Shown here: piece after piece, positions 51,132-60,943 of the stretch
Layout of the letters: each line of letters starts with the position of its first letter
How positions within the stretch are numbered: the first letter of the stretch is position 1
Assembly (NCBI RefSeq): GCF_018398315.1
Contig: NZ_JAHBRW010000003.1
Coordinates: 1-64,000, forward strand
DNA: 64,000 bases
DNA from: Chelatococcus sp. YT9
GTDB lineage: Bacteria > Pseudomonadota > Alphaproteobacteria > Rhizobiales > Beijerinckiaceae
Reading direction: 5' to 3'
Position numbers and translations under genes: made by a program
The notes under the pieces: model-generated
Database searches by the model: none
Told to the model about the DNA's origin: nothing
Seen by the model: the letters and a program-made list of their open reading frames with translations, nothing else

Positions 51132-51884
51132 TCAGAGACTAGAGACGAGGTGGCCGCCATCGACAACGATCGACGTCCCGGTGATGTAGCGACCCGCGTC
51201 GGAGGCAAGCAGCAGCAGCGCGCCGTCCAGATCAGCTGGCCTTCCGAGCCGGCGATGCGGAATGCGCTTGATAAGAGCCTTGCCCTGCTCGCTTTCGAAG
51301 AACTCGCGGTTGAGATCTGTCTCTATGTAACCAGGGCAGAGCGCGTTGACGCGGATGCCGTAGCGAGCCCATTCGAGCGCGAGTGCCTCGGTCAGCCTGA
51401 CCACGCCTGCCTTGCTGGCCGTGTAGCTCGCCACACCACCAGCGACGCGGTGCCCCAGAATCGAGGCCACATTGATAATGGACCCGCCGCCATTTGCTTT
51501 CATGCGCCGTGCCGCGGCTTGCGCCATCAGGAAGACGCCGCGCAAATTGGTATCGACAACACGATCCCAATCCGCAGCGGTGATATCCAGCGCGGGCTTT
51601 GCGTCGGTCACACCTGCATTGTTGATCACAACGTCGGCGCGCTCGCCCGAGTCGTGGATCTGCGCAAAGGCCCGACCGATCGAGTCCTCCTCGGACACGT
51701 CCAGCCTCACTGAAATGGCCCGGCCGCCATTTGAGGTGATTTCGTCTTTGAGCGCTTCCAAAGGCTCGAGACGCCTGGCAGCGAGAATGACGCTATGGCC
51801 ATTTTGTGCAACCAGGCGCGCGAAATGCGCGCCTAGGCCCGATGAAGCACCCGTCACCAAGACGGACAGGGTTTCGCTGGTCAT
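51132..51884 (-). CDS. Short-chain dehydrogenase/reductase
   Basis: 250-residue classical SDR: TGASSGLGAHFARLV near 11, NNAG near 89, Ser in INVASILG near 140, YTASK near 156 and the end GTSIVVDGGHLVSSL. It probably oxidises a hydroxyacyl-CoA or reduces a keto group using NAD(P). Start is ATG at 51884 with GGAG upstream. It sits between the ACAD10/11-type gene and the thiolase with 14-base gaps, so all are one operon. The lva operon also has an SDR at the equivalent place. Confidence 0.92.
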   Translation of the reverse strand: MTSETLSVLVTGASSGLGAHFARLVAQNGHSVILAARRLEPLEALKDEITSNGGRAISVRLDVSEEDSIGRAFAQIHDSGERADVVINNAGVTDAKPALDITAADWDRVVDTNLRGVFLMAQAAARRMKANGGGSIINVASILGHRVAGGVASYTASKAGVVRLTEALALEWARYGIRVNALCPGYIETDLNREFFESEQGKALIKRIPHRRLGRPADLDGALLLLASDAGRYITGTSIVVDGGHLVSSL

Positions 51885-51898
51885 CAAGCGCTTCTCCG

Positions 51899-53080
51899 TC
51901 AAACAATTTCGAATAGGCCGGCAGCACCCATCCCGCCGCCCACGCACATCGTGACCACGGCATATTTGGCGCCTCGGCGATTTCCCTCGATCAAGGCGTG
52001 CCCCGATAGGCGCGCGCCGCTCATGCCATAAGGATGGCCGACGGCAATCGCCCCGCCGCTGACGTTGAACTTCTCGGGGTCGATACCAAGGCGATCGCGG
52101 CAGTAGAGCGCCTGAACCGCGAAGGCTTCGTTCAGTTCCCAAATCCCGATGTCGTCAATTTTGAGGCCATGCCGCTCTAGCAACCTCGGAATGGCGACGA
52201 CCGGGCCGATGCCCATCTCGTCTGGCGCGCAACCCGCGACGTTGAAGCCGCGGAAAATACCGAGAGGCTGAATTCCCCGGCGCTCAGCCTCCAGCGAGCT
52301 CATCATGACGTGAGCCGAGGCGCCGTCCGACAGCTGAGAGGCGTTGCCCGCGGTGATAACACCGCCATCTCGGACCGGCTTCAGGTTTGCCAAGCTTTCA
52401 AGAGTGGTTTCGGGACGGGGGCCTTCATCCTGTGCGAGGGTAATGTTCTTGTATGAAACGTCGCCGGTCTGCTTACCGACAGTCGCCATTCGGACCGAAA
52501 TCGGCGCGATTTCTGCGTCAAAGCGATTGGCTTCCCGAGCTACAGCCACCCGACGCTGGCTCTCGAGCGCAAATTCATCCTGCTGTTCGCGAGATATATT
52601 GTAGCGCTTGGCGACGACCTCCGCCGTATCGATCATCGGCAAGTAGACGTCTGCGGCTGGACCGCTGGCCTCTTCGTCGACAAGGCGAAAGCGGTTCTGG
52701 TGGTTGTTTTGAACGAGGCTAATGGACTCCAGGCCGCCAGCGATGCCGATCGACAAGCCATCGTTCCGGATCGCATTCGCAAGGACGGCCATCGCCTGCA
52801 GACCAGAGGAGCATTGGCGATCGATGGTGGTGCCAGACGCGGTAACCGGTAGGCCAGCCGTCAGCGCTGCGCGGCGTGCGACGTTCAAGCCAGTCGTGCC
52901 CTCCGGAAGTGCAGACCCCATCACAACATCCTCGATTTCCGCGCCCTCAATATTGGCGCGCTCCAGGGCATTGCGAATTGCGTGTGCGCCGAGCTGGGCA
53001 CCGGATGTGTCATTGAAAGCGCCGCGATAGGCCTTGCCGATCGGCGTGCGGGCGGTCGCGACAATTACTGCTTCTCTCAT
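51899..53080 (-). CDS. Acetyl-CoA acyltransferase (3-ketoacyl-CoA thiolase)
   Basis: 393-residue intact thiolase. The nucleophile Cys is in [15 protein letters not shown] near 88, NEAFA lies near 318, the His motif is [17 protein letters not shown] near 348, and the second Cys is in [16 protein letters not shown] near the C-terminus. It cleaves 3-oxoacyl-CoA with CoA to release acetyl-CoA, the last step of each beta-oxidation turn. Unlike the cysteine-free protein at 35226, every catalytic residue is here. Tyr and Met in the HPYGM stretch replace common Leu and Ala, a mild specificity change. Confidence 0.95.
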   Translation of the reverse strand: MREAVIVATARTPIGKAYRGAFNDTSGAQLGAHAIRNALERANIEGAEIEDVVMGSALPEGTTGLNVARRAALTAGLPVTASGTTIDRQCSSGLQAMAVLANAIRNDGLSIGIAGGLESISLVQNNHQNRFRLVDEEASGPAADVYLPMIDTAEVVAKRYNISREQQDEFALESQRRVAVAREANRFDAEIAPISVRMATVGKQTGDVSYKNITLAQDEGPRPETTLESLANLKPVRDGGVITAGNASQLSDGASAHVMMSSLEAERRGIQPLGIFRGFNVAGCAPDEMGIGPVVAIPRLLERHGLKIDDIGIWELNEAFAVQALYCRDRLGIDPEKFNVSGGAIAVGHPYGMSGARLSGHALIEGNRRGAKYAVVTMCVGGGMGAAGLFEIV

Positions 53081-53091
53081 GACCTGTCCTC

Positions 53092-53874
53092 TCAGGAAAT
53101 TTGGCGCTGGGTGAGTTTGGACATGCCGCCGATCCAGCGATCATAGTTTTCAGATTTTTTGCTGCAGTATTCCGCCACGATCTTGTGCGGAAGGATCAGA
53201 AAACCTCCCTCATCAAGGCCCTTCAGGGTGGCCTGGGCGACGTCCTTAGCGCTCAACACGCCATCGGAGCTTTCCGGCCCCTTCGGCAGATTATGCAGAA
53301 GTTCGGTATCGACCCCTTGCGGGCAGAGAACCGCAACACGGATGCCCTGGTGACGATGGGAAAATGCTATGTTTTCGGCGAAGCCGATGACCGCATGTTT
53401 GGTCGTGCCGTACACGGCGCTTCCCACTTGGTTCAGCAACCCCGCCGCAGAGGCGGTGACGACAAAAGTCCCCCCTCCACGGCCGATCATCCGAGGCAAG
53501 AGGAAGCGCGCCGCCCTGACGTGCGCTAGGACATTGATTTCCCAGGAACGCTGCCAAATATCGTCCCCAGCGAAGGCCGCATTGTCAGACGGCCCGCCAA
53601 AACCCCATGCCACACCAGCATTGGAGCAAAACGTACCGATTGCACCTTCTTCGGCCTCGATGCGCTGGAGAACAGCTTCAAATGCGCTGGCATCGGTTAC
53701 ATCGACGCCGAAGGCACGGCCCCCGATCGATTCTGCAACCGCTTCTGCCGCCTCGGCATTTTTATCGAGTACGACGACTTTCGTAGCGCCGTCTCCCGTG
53801 AAGGCTTCGCAGAGTGCGCGCCCGATACCCTGGGCGCCCCCTGTAACGACTACGAGGCCGTGGCGATTACTCAT
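53092..53874 (-). CDS. Short-chain dehydrogenase/reductase
   Basis: 260-residue SDR with [15 protein letters not shown] near 12, NAG near 90, Ser in [12 protein letters not shown] near 138 and YGTTK near 153. It ends with an atypical charged tail ([16 protein letters not shown]) rather than the usual VDGG motif, a feature of the NADH-dependent hydroxyacyl/hydroxycyclohexyl type. It overlaps the flavin reductase gene by four bases (ATGA). Confidence 0.9.
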   Translation of the reverse strand: MSNRHGLVVVTGGAQGIGRALCEAFTGDGATKVVVLDKNAEAAEAVAESIGGRAFGVDVTDASAFEAVLQRIEAEEGAIGTFCSNAGVAWGFGGPSDNAAFAGDDIWQRSWEINVLAHVRAARFLLPRMIGRGGGTFVVTASAAGLLNQVGSAVYGTTKHAVIGFAENIAFSHRHQGIRVAVLCPQGVDTELLHNLPKGPESSDGVLSAKDVAQATLKGLDEGGFLILPHKIVAEYCSKKSENYDRWIGGMSKLTQRQIS

Positions 53875-55043
53875 TCCGCCGCCTCGGGTAGCTCAGCCCA
53901 ACCGGTCAGGCTTTCGCCCCGGTTCCGGAGCGAAGACCCCCATTTGGTCAACCACCAGCCGTACTGTTCCGGCCAGTCTTCAAATCCGCCGGTCAGGCCG
54001 AAATGTTCTGCGGCATGGTGCGCCCAGAAGGGGTTGAACAGCATCTGGCGCCCCAGGAAGATCAGATCGGCCCGTCCATCTTGAAGAACCTTCTCTGCAA
54101 AGTCCGGGGTGCGGATCATGCCGACGGCGCCGGTAGCTATCTCGGCCTCCCGGCGGATGCGTTCGGCGAAGGGCACTTGATAGCCGGGTCCGCGGGCCAA
54201 ATTGGCGTTTGTGGATCCTGCGCGCAGATTGCCGCCTGTCGAGCAGTCGATGAGGTCGACGCCGAGTTCCTTCAGTTTGCGCGAGAAGATCACACTGTCT
54301 TCAATCTCCCAGCCGCCCTCGATCCAATCGACGGCAGAGATCCGAACGAAGAGGGGCATAGAATCGGGAATGACCGCGCGCACCGCGCGAGTGACCTCCA
54401 GCGGAAGGCGCATGCGATTCTCGAGGCTGCCGCCATACTCATCTGTGCGCATGTTGGTGAGCGGGGAAAGAAATGTTTGAAGCAAATAGCCGTGCGCCAT
54501 GTGGAGCTCGACGATGTCGAAACCTGCGAGCACCGAGCGGATCGCCGCAGCGACGAATGCGTCGCGCACCCCCTCAATGCCGCTATGGCTCAGCGCGGTC
54601 GGCGTCCGGTAGCCTTCAGCGAATGCGATCTCCGAAGGACCAACGGGCGGCCAAGTTTCCTCTCCCATTTCGATATCTCGATCGGAGAGCGGCCCGTTGC
54701 CGCGGAATGCTCGCTGCTGGCCCGCTTTCCGGCCTCCGTGGCCGATCTGGATCGCAGACTTTGATCCATGCAGTCTGATCGCCTGCGTGATCTGGCGCAG
54801 CCCGTCGATGTGTCCATCTTCCCAAATGCCGAGGTCGCCATTGCTGATGCGGCCTTTCCGGACCACGGAGGTCTGTTCGATAAAAACGAGACCGGCTCCG
54901 CCCTGAGCGAATTTTCCGTAGTGAACGAGGTGAAATGGCGTGACGTAGCCATTATGGGCGGAATACATGCCCATTGGTGAAACGACGATCCGGTTGTGTA
55001 GTGGGACGCCTCGGAAGACCGGCTTTTCAAAAAGCTTGACCAT
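53871..55043 (-). CDS. Old-yellow-enzyme family NADH:flavin oxidoreductase
   Basis: 390-residue TIM-barrel flavoenzyme of the YqjM/OYE class. It has FMN-binding [13 protein letters not shown] near 20, [11 protein letters not shown] near 97, substrate His pair in [16 protein letters not shown] near 178, [15 protein letters not shown] near 200 and [14 protein letters not shown] near 228. In YqjM the redox-tuning Cys lies in SPMCMYS; here it is Gly. It probably reduces the C=C bond of a cyclic or conjugated enone/enoyl intermediate. The chosen start is the ATG at 55043, which fits the family's MVKLFEKP opening; upstream in-frame codons lack similarity. Confidence 0.92.
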   Translation of the reverse strand: MVKLFEKPVFRGVPLHNRIVVSPMGMYSAHNGYVTPFHLVHYGKFAQGGAGLVFIEQTSVVRKGRISNGDLGIWEDGHIDGLRQITQAIRLHGSKSAIQIGHGGRKAGQQRAFRGNGPLSDRDIEMGEETWPPVGPSEIAFAEGYRTPTALSHSGIEGVRDAFVAAAIRSVLAGFDIVELHMAHGYLLQTFLSPLTNMRTDEYGGSLENRMRLPLEVTRAVRAVIPDSMPLFVRISAVDWIEGGWEIEDSVIFSRKLKELGVDLIDCSTGGNLRAGSTNANLARGPGYQVPFAERIRREAEIATGAVGMIRTPDFAEKVLQDGRADLIFLGRQMLFNPFWAHHAAEHFGLTGGFEDWPEQYGWWLTKWGSSLRNRGESLTGWAELPEAAE

Positions 55044-55059
55044 GATGTTCCTGCCTTGA

Positions 55060-55830
55060 TCAGCGCGCCTGGAATTGGGCTGGGCGGCGTTCGGCAGTCG
55101 CGCGAACACCTTCGGCAAAATCTTCCGTCTCACGGAGCCACGACTGTTCATCGAGTTCCCGTTTCAGGCGTTCCTCCACGCGATCCGCCAGACCAAGGCG
55201 AAGAGTTTCGCGTGTAGATTTTACGCCCAAGGGTGAGCTTTCTGCGATCTCCTGAGCGAGCTTCATGGCTTCGTCTCGCAGGCTTTCAGCCGGGGCGAGC
55301 ACATCACACAGGCCGATGCGGAAGGCTTCCTCGCCCTTGACGCGGCGCCCGGTCAGCATGAGCAAGGAGGCCGTCGTGTTACCGACCAGCTCCGGCAACG
55401 TGACGGTCAAGCCGAAGCCGGGATGAAACCCGAGGCGGGTAAAGTTCGCTGAGAAGCTTGTTTCCGGTGTAGCCACTCTGAAATCAGCCGCGAGAGCCAC
55501 TCCGAGACCGCCGCCGATCGCATGACCTTGCACAGCAGCGACGATCGGCTTCTTGCCACGGAAGATCCGAAGCCCTTGGTCATAGAGCTGTCGCGAATCT
55601 GCTCGACGTTCTTCTGGCGTTTCAGGCTGGTTGCCGGTGAAATTCGCTCCGGCGCAGAAAGATTTTCCGTTTGCGCAAAGCAAGGTGACGCGCACGTCCT
55701 TGTCGGCATCCGCCACGTCGAGTGCGTCTGCGATTAGGGCGAGCAGCTCTTTATCGAAGTAGTTATGTGGCGGCCGGTTGATTTCTGCGACCTGAACATA
55801 GCCGGCTCGTGAGATGAGAAGATCGGACAT
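55060..55830 (-). CDS. Enoyl-CoA hydratase/isomerase family protein
   Basis: 256-residue crotonase. FCAGANFTG near 58, AVQGHAIGGGLGVALAADFRVA near 98 and the loop FTRLGFHPGFGLTVTLPELVG near 128. The first catalytic position is Arg-Leu-Gly in place of the usual Glu and the second is Gly-Leu, so this copy is not a normal hydratase; hydrolase- or ring-opening-type crotonases show similar changes. Start ATG 55830 lacks a strong ribosome site. It lies between the OYE gene and the dehydrogenase pair in the third block. Confidence 0.88.
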   Translation of the reverse strand: MSDLLISRAGYVQVAEINRPPHNYFDKELLALIADALDVADADKDVRVTLLCANGKSFCAGANFTGNQPETPEERRADSRQLYDQGLRIFRGKKPIVAAVQGHAIGGGLGVALAADFRVATPETSFSANFTRLGFHPGFGLTVTLPELVGNTTASLLMLTGRRVKGEEAFRIGLCDVLAPAESLRDEAMKLAQEIAESSPLGVKSTRETLRLGLADRVEERLKRELDEQSWLRETEDFAEGVRATAERRPAQFQAR

Positions 55831-55850
55831 TTTTATATAATCCCGAATGT

Positions 55851-57014
55851 TCAGCGAAGACCGAGGCCGCGAGCGATGACGCCACGGAGGATTTCGGTCG
55901 TCCCGCCCTGAATGGTAAGCTTCGGCGCAATTCGGGCCGTGAACTGGAGCACATGCTCGAAGTCGTCGTAGAGAGCAGTATCCCGGGATACGAAAGCAGC
56001 CGCATGGCGCACGCGCTGCGGCAACTCCTGTTCCCACAGCGTACCCAGATCCTTCACAATGGCGGCTTCGGACACGGGCTCGCGTCCTGCCTCAAGCATG
56101 CCGGCGATCGAAACCGACATGCGCCGAAGCGAATGCAACTCAGCGACCAAACGGCCGATGGAGTCTGCTAGCCGAGGGTCGGGGCGGTCGCCTGCGAGTT
56201 CAACAAGCTTGCGGAGCGCTGCGAACGTTTCGAGAAAGCGCTCAGGGCCACTGCGCTCGTAAGCAAGCTCGGTCGTTGCCTGCTTCCAAGCTCCATCGAC
56301 TTCACCGATCAGTCGCTCATCTGGAATAAACGCGTCGTCGAAAACGACTTCATTGAAATCACGGATGCCGCTCATCTGGTGAATGAGATTGCACGTAATT
56401 CCAGGCGTTTTCATATCGACCAGAAACGACGTCAGGCCATGCCGGCGGTTCTCGGTAGTCGGCGGGCTGGTCCGAAATAGACCAATCATGTAATCGGCGT
56501 GGTGAGCGTTTGTGGTCCAGGTCTTGGAGCCGTTGATTTTCCAACCCCCGGGCGCTCGCGTGGCCTTGCACTTGGCGGCAAAAAGATCCGAGCCGCTGTC
56601 GGGTTCAGACATCCCAATGCAGAAGCAGGCTTCACCTACGATGATTTTTGGAAGGACTTCCGATTTAGTCCGCTCCGATGCATACTTGATTAAAGTAGGC
56701 CCCGATTGTCTGTCAGCAGTAAAGTAGACGCTGGTTGGCGCATTTGCCGCCAACATCTCTTCATTGACAACGAAGCGATCGAGAAAGCTGCGCTCTTGAC
56801 CTCCGTATTGGCGCGGCCAAGTCAGTCCAATCCATCCGCGGGACGCAACCTTCTTGGCAAAAGCCTTATGGACGTCCCAATCCTCTGTTGGAATATCCGG
56901 ATTGAAACTTCCGGCGGCGATCTCGGACTGAATGAAGTCCCTCACTTCGCTTCGCAGACGCTGTACATCCGCGGGCAAGCGAAGGGGTTCAAATTCGAGT
57001 GTAGCTGATTGCAT
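55851..57014 (-). CDS. Acyl-CoA dehydrogenase (FadE26/ChsE4-like subunit)
   Basis: 387-residue dehydrogenase. GLTWPRQYGGQERS near 58, the FAD motif CIGMSEPDSGSDLFAAKC near 130, KTWTTNAHHADY near 160, and the end LTIQGGTTEILRGVIARGLGLR. This end is typical of the actinobacterial and proteobacterial steroid-type alpha-subunits (FadE26/ChsE4 class), which form alpha2beta2 tetramers. The likely partner is the next gene upstream, 17 bases away. The pair would dehydrogenate a bulky or cyclic acyl-CoA. Confidence 0.92.
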   Translation of the reverse strand: MQSATLEFEPLRLPADVQRLRSEVRDFIQSEIAAGSFNPDIPTEDWDVHKAFAKKVASRGWIGLTWPRQYGGQERSFLDRFVVNEEMLAANAPTSVYFTADRQSGPTLIKYASERTKSEVLPKIIVGEACFCIGMSEPDSGSDLFAAKCKATRAPGGWKINGSKTWTTNAHHADYMIGLFRTSPPTTENRRHGLTSFLVDMKTPGITCNLIHQMSGIRDFNEVVFDDAFIPDERLIGEVDGAWKQATTELAYERSGPERFLETFAALRKLVELAGDRPDPRLADSIGRLVAELHSLRRMSVSIAGMLEAGREPVSEAAIVKDLGTLWEQELPQRVRHAAAFVSRDTALYDDFEHVLQFTARIAPKLTIQGGTTEILRGVIARGLGLR

Positions 57015-57031
57015 GTGGCTTCACCCCCAAT

Positions 57032-58102
57032 CTATCGCGTCGCCAGAAGCGGCCAGAGCGACTGTGCTCCTCTCGCGGCCACCAGCTGTCCGAGCCTCTC
57101 GGACCACTGTGCCTCGTTGCCGTAGTCGTCGCGCCAAGCGAGAGCGCGAAGCGTTAGGCGATGGAGAATATGTTCGCGAGTTACGCCGATCGCCCCATGG
57201 AGCTGGTGCGCTATTGCTGCGCCTTTCTGAGCTGCGGCCGCCGCTCGAATCTTCGCGGAACTGATTTCCAGAATAAGTTCCGGATCATTGAACCCGCGAA
57301 CCGCGGATAGTGTTTCGAACGCTTCCGCTGCGGATGTCGATGCGCTCAACGATACCGCGACCTCGCCGGCGAGTTGAGCGATACCGTGCTGGACGGCTTG
57401 AAACTTCGAGATCGTACGTTCGAAAGCGCGACGTTGGCCGGCATATTCGCTCGTCAGTGCTAGAATTTTTTCGAGGGCACCGGCGATTTGCATGGCACGG
57501 GCCGCACTCCCCATCAACAGCGTGGTGTGTTTCGTGAAGGTTGCAGGCGCAGGAGCGGCCTCTACTACCGGAGTATTCGCGAAGAATATGCTATCCGCAG
57601 GCTCATCAGCTAAACTGTCGCGATGCTGGATTGATGCCTTGTCCAGCTCGACCAGAACGACTGTGAGAATTTCACCAGAGGTGGCAAGCAATGCTGCGTG
57701 GGAGCATTCGCGGCCGAACGGCAGCCTGGCGATGCGACCGGAAACGGTCTTGCCATCATAAGTGAGGCTATCCGAGAAAGAGCTCGGACCGAAGGTAATC
57801 TTGCCGGACGGCAGGGAAATTCCCGCAGCTCCTAGCATCCAGCCAGCTAACATGGTTTCGGCAAGGGGCACCGAAAGGGCCATGTTGCCTGCGGCCCGCA
57901 GGACGCCGAACACTTCTTGAATGCTAACTCCGACGCCGTCCAGATCCTCGGGGACGGCGGCTATGTTCAGGCCGATTTCCTCAATGCCTTCCCAGAATCG
58001 CGCCTTCCAGATGCCGTTTGGTGCAGCGGTAACAGCCTGAATGTCGGCTAGATCATCGAAAAGCCGCTGGGCGGATGAAATGACAATGCTATCAGCGATC
58101 AT
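57032..58102 (-). CDS. Acyl-CoA dehydrogenase (small partner subunit)
   Basis: 356-residue, shorter ACAD-like protein. The N domain includes GLNIAAVPEDLDGVGVS near 44. The usual TEPxxGSD FAD motif is absent (the corresponding part reads LPFGRECSHAAL), while the C domain is normal (FERTISKFQAVQHGIAQLAGE near 232 and HQLHGAIGVTREH near 305) and it ends WRDDYGNEAQWSERLG. This fits the beta-type subunit of heterotetrameric ACADs such as ChsE5, which contributes part of the active site but little FAD contact. It pairs with the full-length subunit encoded directly after it. Confidence 0.88.
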   Translation of the reverse strand: MIADSIVISSAQRLFDDLADIQAVTAAPNGIWKARFWEGIEEIGLNIAAVPEDLDGVGVSIQEVFGVLRAAGNMALSVPLAETMLAGWMLGAAGISLPSGKITFGPSSFSDSLTYDGKTVSGRIARLPFGRECSHAALLATSGEILTVVLVELDKASIQHRDSLADEPADSIFFANTPVVEAAPAPATFTKHTTLLMGSAARAMQIAGALEKILALTSEYAGQRRAFERTISKFQAVQHGIAQLAGEVAVSLSASTSAAEAFETLSAVRGFNDPELILEISSAKIRAAAAAQKGAAIAHQLHGAIGVTREHILHRLTLRALAWRDDYGNEAQWSERLGQLVAARGAQSLWPLLATR

Positions 58103-58114
58103 GGCGATTTCCGA

Positions 58115-59326
58115 TCACGCTTGAACGATCGCGCCGGACTGGCGCAACGCTTCGATCTTCTCTGCCGAAAGGCCCAGGTACTCTGCGAGAACCGCGCCGT
58201 TGTCCTGCCCCAATCGGGCCGACGGGATGTATTCGGGAGCGGGGGCTCCATGGAGAACGAGCGGGCTACGATGGACGAGGATGTCGCCGTACTCGGGATG
58301 CTGGACTTCGCGGAGCATTCCCCGTTCGTGAAGATGGCGATCCTGCGTGACCTCGAGGAGGTCTCGCACGGCAGCACAAGGAACCTTATGGCGACGGCAA
58401 ACGTCCACGACTTCTTGACGGGTATGCTTGGAAGACCAGGTGGACACGATTTCATCGGTGAGATCGATATGCTTGAGCCTATCGAGCACCGTCGTGAAAC
58501 GTGGATCGTCAAGAAGCTCCGGACGCCCCATTGCCCGGGTCAGACCGACCCAATGCGATTCATTCACACTGATGATCGCAACAAAGCCATCTGACGTCGG
58601 GTAGACGTTGTAGGGAGCTTCGGCCAAGCCGCCATGTCGGCTACCCGTCCTGGGCGCGGCAGACTTACTATTGAAGACGTCGGCCAAGTTGGAAGCCATC
58701 GCCGGATAGACGGCCTCGACCATCGCGATCTCGACCAGTTGTCCCTTTCCGGATTTTTCACGCCCGTAAAGCGCGGTCAGGATTCCAGCGTAGAGATGGA
58801 CTCCGCTGAGGAAGTCAGTGATGGCAGGGCCTGCTTTCACCGGGGGACCATCAGGGAATCCGGTCACGCTTATAATGCCGGAAACGGCCTGGATCGTCAG
58901 ATCCATAGCAAGGTTGTCTCGATCAGGCCCGGACAGGCCGTAGCCTGTAGCGGTACCGTAAATCAGGCGGGGATTGATCGAACTCAGAACCTCATAACCG
59001 ACACCGAGCCGGTCCATCACGCTTGGTGCATAATTCTCGATGAGGATATCAGCCTTCGCCGCGAGAGCCTTGAGAATCGCGATGCCATCCGGGGACTTCA
59101 GGTTGAGGCTGATGTTCTGCTTGTTCGCGTTCAGCATTGCAAACGGGACTGCATTGCCTTTGCTGATGCGGGCACGATGCCTGACCGGCTCGCCATTTGG
59201 CGGCTCAATCTTGATGACCGTAGCCCCAGCTTGCGCCAGGAGAAAGCTCGCGTATGGGCCCTGGTAAACTTGGCCGAGATCGAGCACGACCACTCCTTCG
59301 AGTGGAGATTTGCGGGTGTTGTCCAA
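58115..59326 (-). CDS. CaiB/BaiF family CoA-transferase (third block)
   Basis: 403-residue class III CoA-transferase. VVVLDLGQVYQGPYASFLLAQAG near 11, NKQNISLNLK near 69, catalytic Asp in AITDFLSGVH near 170 and the family-typical QLVEIAMVEAV near 197. The start is a TTG at 59326 with GAGGAAAAG before it. As no acyl-CoA ligase is present in this block, this enzyme probably supplies the CoA thioester that the dehydrogenase pair then oxidises, using another acyl-CoA as donor. It follows the amidohydrolase gene by 15 bases. Confidence 0.92.
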   Translation of the reverse strand: MDNTRKSPLEGVVVLDLGQVYQGPYASFLLAQAGATVIKIEPPNGEPVRHRARISKGNAVPFAMLNANKQNISLNLKSPDGIAILKALAAKADILIENYAPSVMDRLGVGYEVLSSINPRLIYGTATGYGLSGPDRDNLAMDLTIQAVSGIISVTGFPDGPPVKAGPAITDFLSGVHLYAGILTALYGREKSGKGQLVEIAMVEAVYPAMASNLADVFNSKSAAPRTGSRHGGLAEAPYNVYPTSDGFVAIISVNESHWVGLTRAMGRPELLDDPRFTTVLDRLKHIDLTDEIVSTWSSKHTRQEVVDVCRRHKVPCAAVRDLLEVTQDRHLHERGMLREVQHPEYGDILVHRSPLVLHGAPAPEYIPSARLGQDNGAVLAEYLGLSAEKIEALRQSGAIVQA

Positions 59327-59341
59327 CTTTTCCTCGAGTGG

Positions 59342-60202
59342 TCAGAAGCCGTAAAGGCGAGTCGGATTGTCGACGAGAATCCTGCGGCGAACGTCTTCGT
59401 CCGGAACAGTTTCAAAGAAGAGGCGAAGCAAATCCTGCAGATCTGGCACGGATTCGGGGCAGTGCCCGACGTGGGGCCAGTCACTGCCCCATACGACCTG
59501 GTCCGGCGCCGCCTCAACGATCGCACGCATGTAAGGCGCGGTGTCCGAATACGGTCGGCCGACCCGTGTGTTGCGGTCAGCCCCTGAAATCTTGGCCCAA
59601 TAACGTCCGGTTTTCAGGAGTTCAGTAAACCCGATGAAGTCCGGATGCTCGTGACCCTTGTCGGCCATCGTACGCGACATGTGATCAATCACGTACTGCA
59701 TCGGAAACCGCTCCAGTTCCGGCGCGGCGGCTACCAAATCGGAGCTTTCAATCCAGAACTGAGCATGCCAACCGCGCTCAGCGATACGCGGCGCAAGTTG
59801 CACAAAGTCTTCATAGCTTGTGCCCAGCGTCGAGACCGGCTTCCCGTCTTGGCGGATCATTGTCACTCGAACCGCCTTGAAGCCGGCGTCCGTCAGTTCA
59901 TCAAGTCGCCGGTCCGAAACGTCGGGCCGCAGAATTGCGGTTGCCCGAAGGCGGTCTGGAAAGCGACGAAGCGCGTCGTAAGTGACGGCATTGTCGTTAC
60001 CCGAGCCGACGGCATGGACAATAACCCCTCGCGAAACTCCGAGCTTGTCCCAAAGCTTGAAGGCATCCTCGATGGCGAAGGGACGGGATGGAGTAAAGCG
60101 CCCTTCGTCGCCCGCCGGGAAACGATCGAACGGCCCGTAGATGTGAAAATGACAGTCGCAACTGCCTTCCGGCAAGCGATAGCTCGCGATTGTTTCAGCC
60201 AT
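59342..60202 (-). CDS. Amidohydrolase family protein (LigI-like)
   Basis: 286-residue TIM-barrel amidohydrolase of the 2-pyrone-4,6-dicarboxylate lactonase/amidohydrolase-2 group. The opening CDCHFHIYGP gives the HxH of strand 1, VIDHMSR near 162 the strand-5/6 His and VWGSDWPHVG near 236 the conserved Asp. This subgroup often works without bound metal on lactones, or as a decarboxylase with zinc. Length is typical. It is the first catabolic gene after the transporter and would open a lactone or ring product, whose acid then meets the CoA-transferase. Confidence 0.9.
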   Translation of the reverse strand: MAETIASYRLPEGSCDCHFHIYGPFDRFPAGDEGRFTPSRPFAIEDAFKLWDKLGVSRGVIVHAVGSGNDNAVTYDALRRFPDRLRATAILRPDVSDRRLDELTDAGFKAVRVTMIRQDGKPVSTLGTSYEDFVQLAPRIAERGWHAQFWIESSDLVAAAPELERFPMQYVIDHMSRTMADKGHEHPDFIGFTELLKTGRYWAKISGADRNTRVGRPYSDTAPYMRAIVEAAPDQVVWGSDWPHVGHCPESVPDLQDLLRLFFETVPDEDVRRRILVDNPTRLYGF

Positions 60203-60229
60203 GATCCCCCCCTGCCTGCGCGCACAACC

Positions 60230-60943
60230 TCAAAGGCCCAGATAGGCGCGCTGGACGTCCGGTGATTCTGTCAATTCTCTGGCGCTTCCCGCGGCAGTGA
60301 TGCGCCCCACGCGCAAGACGTAGCCGCGGTCGGCGATTTTCAGGGCAGCGCGCACGTTCTGCTCAACCAGGAGCGAGGCAATCCCCCGATTCTTAAGTCC
60401 GCGAATTGCGGTCAGCACGACTCTGCTCAGCATCGGCGAGAGGCCCAAAGATGGCTCGTCGAAGAGAAGGATCTTTGGCGCTGCCATCAGGCCGCGTCCA
60501 ATCGCGAGCATCTGCTGCTCGCCACCCGACAAGGCTCCACCAAGCTGGTCGTGGCGCTCGCGAAGTCGCGGAAAGAGGTTGAAGACATCGTCGATAGTAA
60601 ATTTTGGACCTCCGCCATTGGCGTCGATGAGCCGAAGATTGGCTTCGACAGTCATGCCGGGGAAGATTTCTCGACCTTCCGGGACCTGGCTAAGACCAAG
60701 ACGGCTCATCGTCCAAGGTCGGGCGCCAGTAGTATCGCCGCCAAGGAAACTGACTTTGCCAGACTGGGTCGGGATTACGCCTGTGATGGCGTTTAGCAGC
60801 GTGGTCTTGCCGGCACCGTTTGCACCGAGAATGGCGACGATCTCTCCTGGTGCGACCGACAGCGACACCGACCGGAGGGCCGAAACGCGTCCATACGCAA
60901 CGGTTAAGTCTGATACGTTAAGCAGGTTAGTCGTTGTCGACAT
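60230..60943 (-). CDS. Liv-type ABC transporter ATP-binding protein (system C, LivF)
   Basis: 237-residue LivF-type ATPase. Walker A GANGAGKTTLLN near 40, signature LSGGEQQMLAIGRGL near 138, Walker B ILLFDEPSLGLSP near 158 and switch VEQNVRAAL near 193. It overlaps the livG gene by 17 bases, a little more than the usual four. Third transporter of this family in the window; lower GC than systems A and B. Confidence 0.93.
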   Translation of the reverse strand: MSTTTNLLNVSDLTVAYGRVSALRSVSLSVAPGEIVAILGANGAGKTTLLNAITGVIPTQSGKVSFLGGDTTGARPWTMSRLGLSQVPEGREIFPGMTVEANLRLIDANGGGPKFTIDDVFNLFPRLRERHDQLGGALSGGEQQMLAIGRGLMAAPKILLFDEPSLGLSPMLSRVVLTAIRGLKNRGIASLLVEQNVRAALKIADRGYVLRVGRITAAGSARELTESPDVQRAYLGL

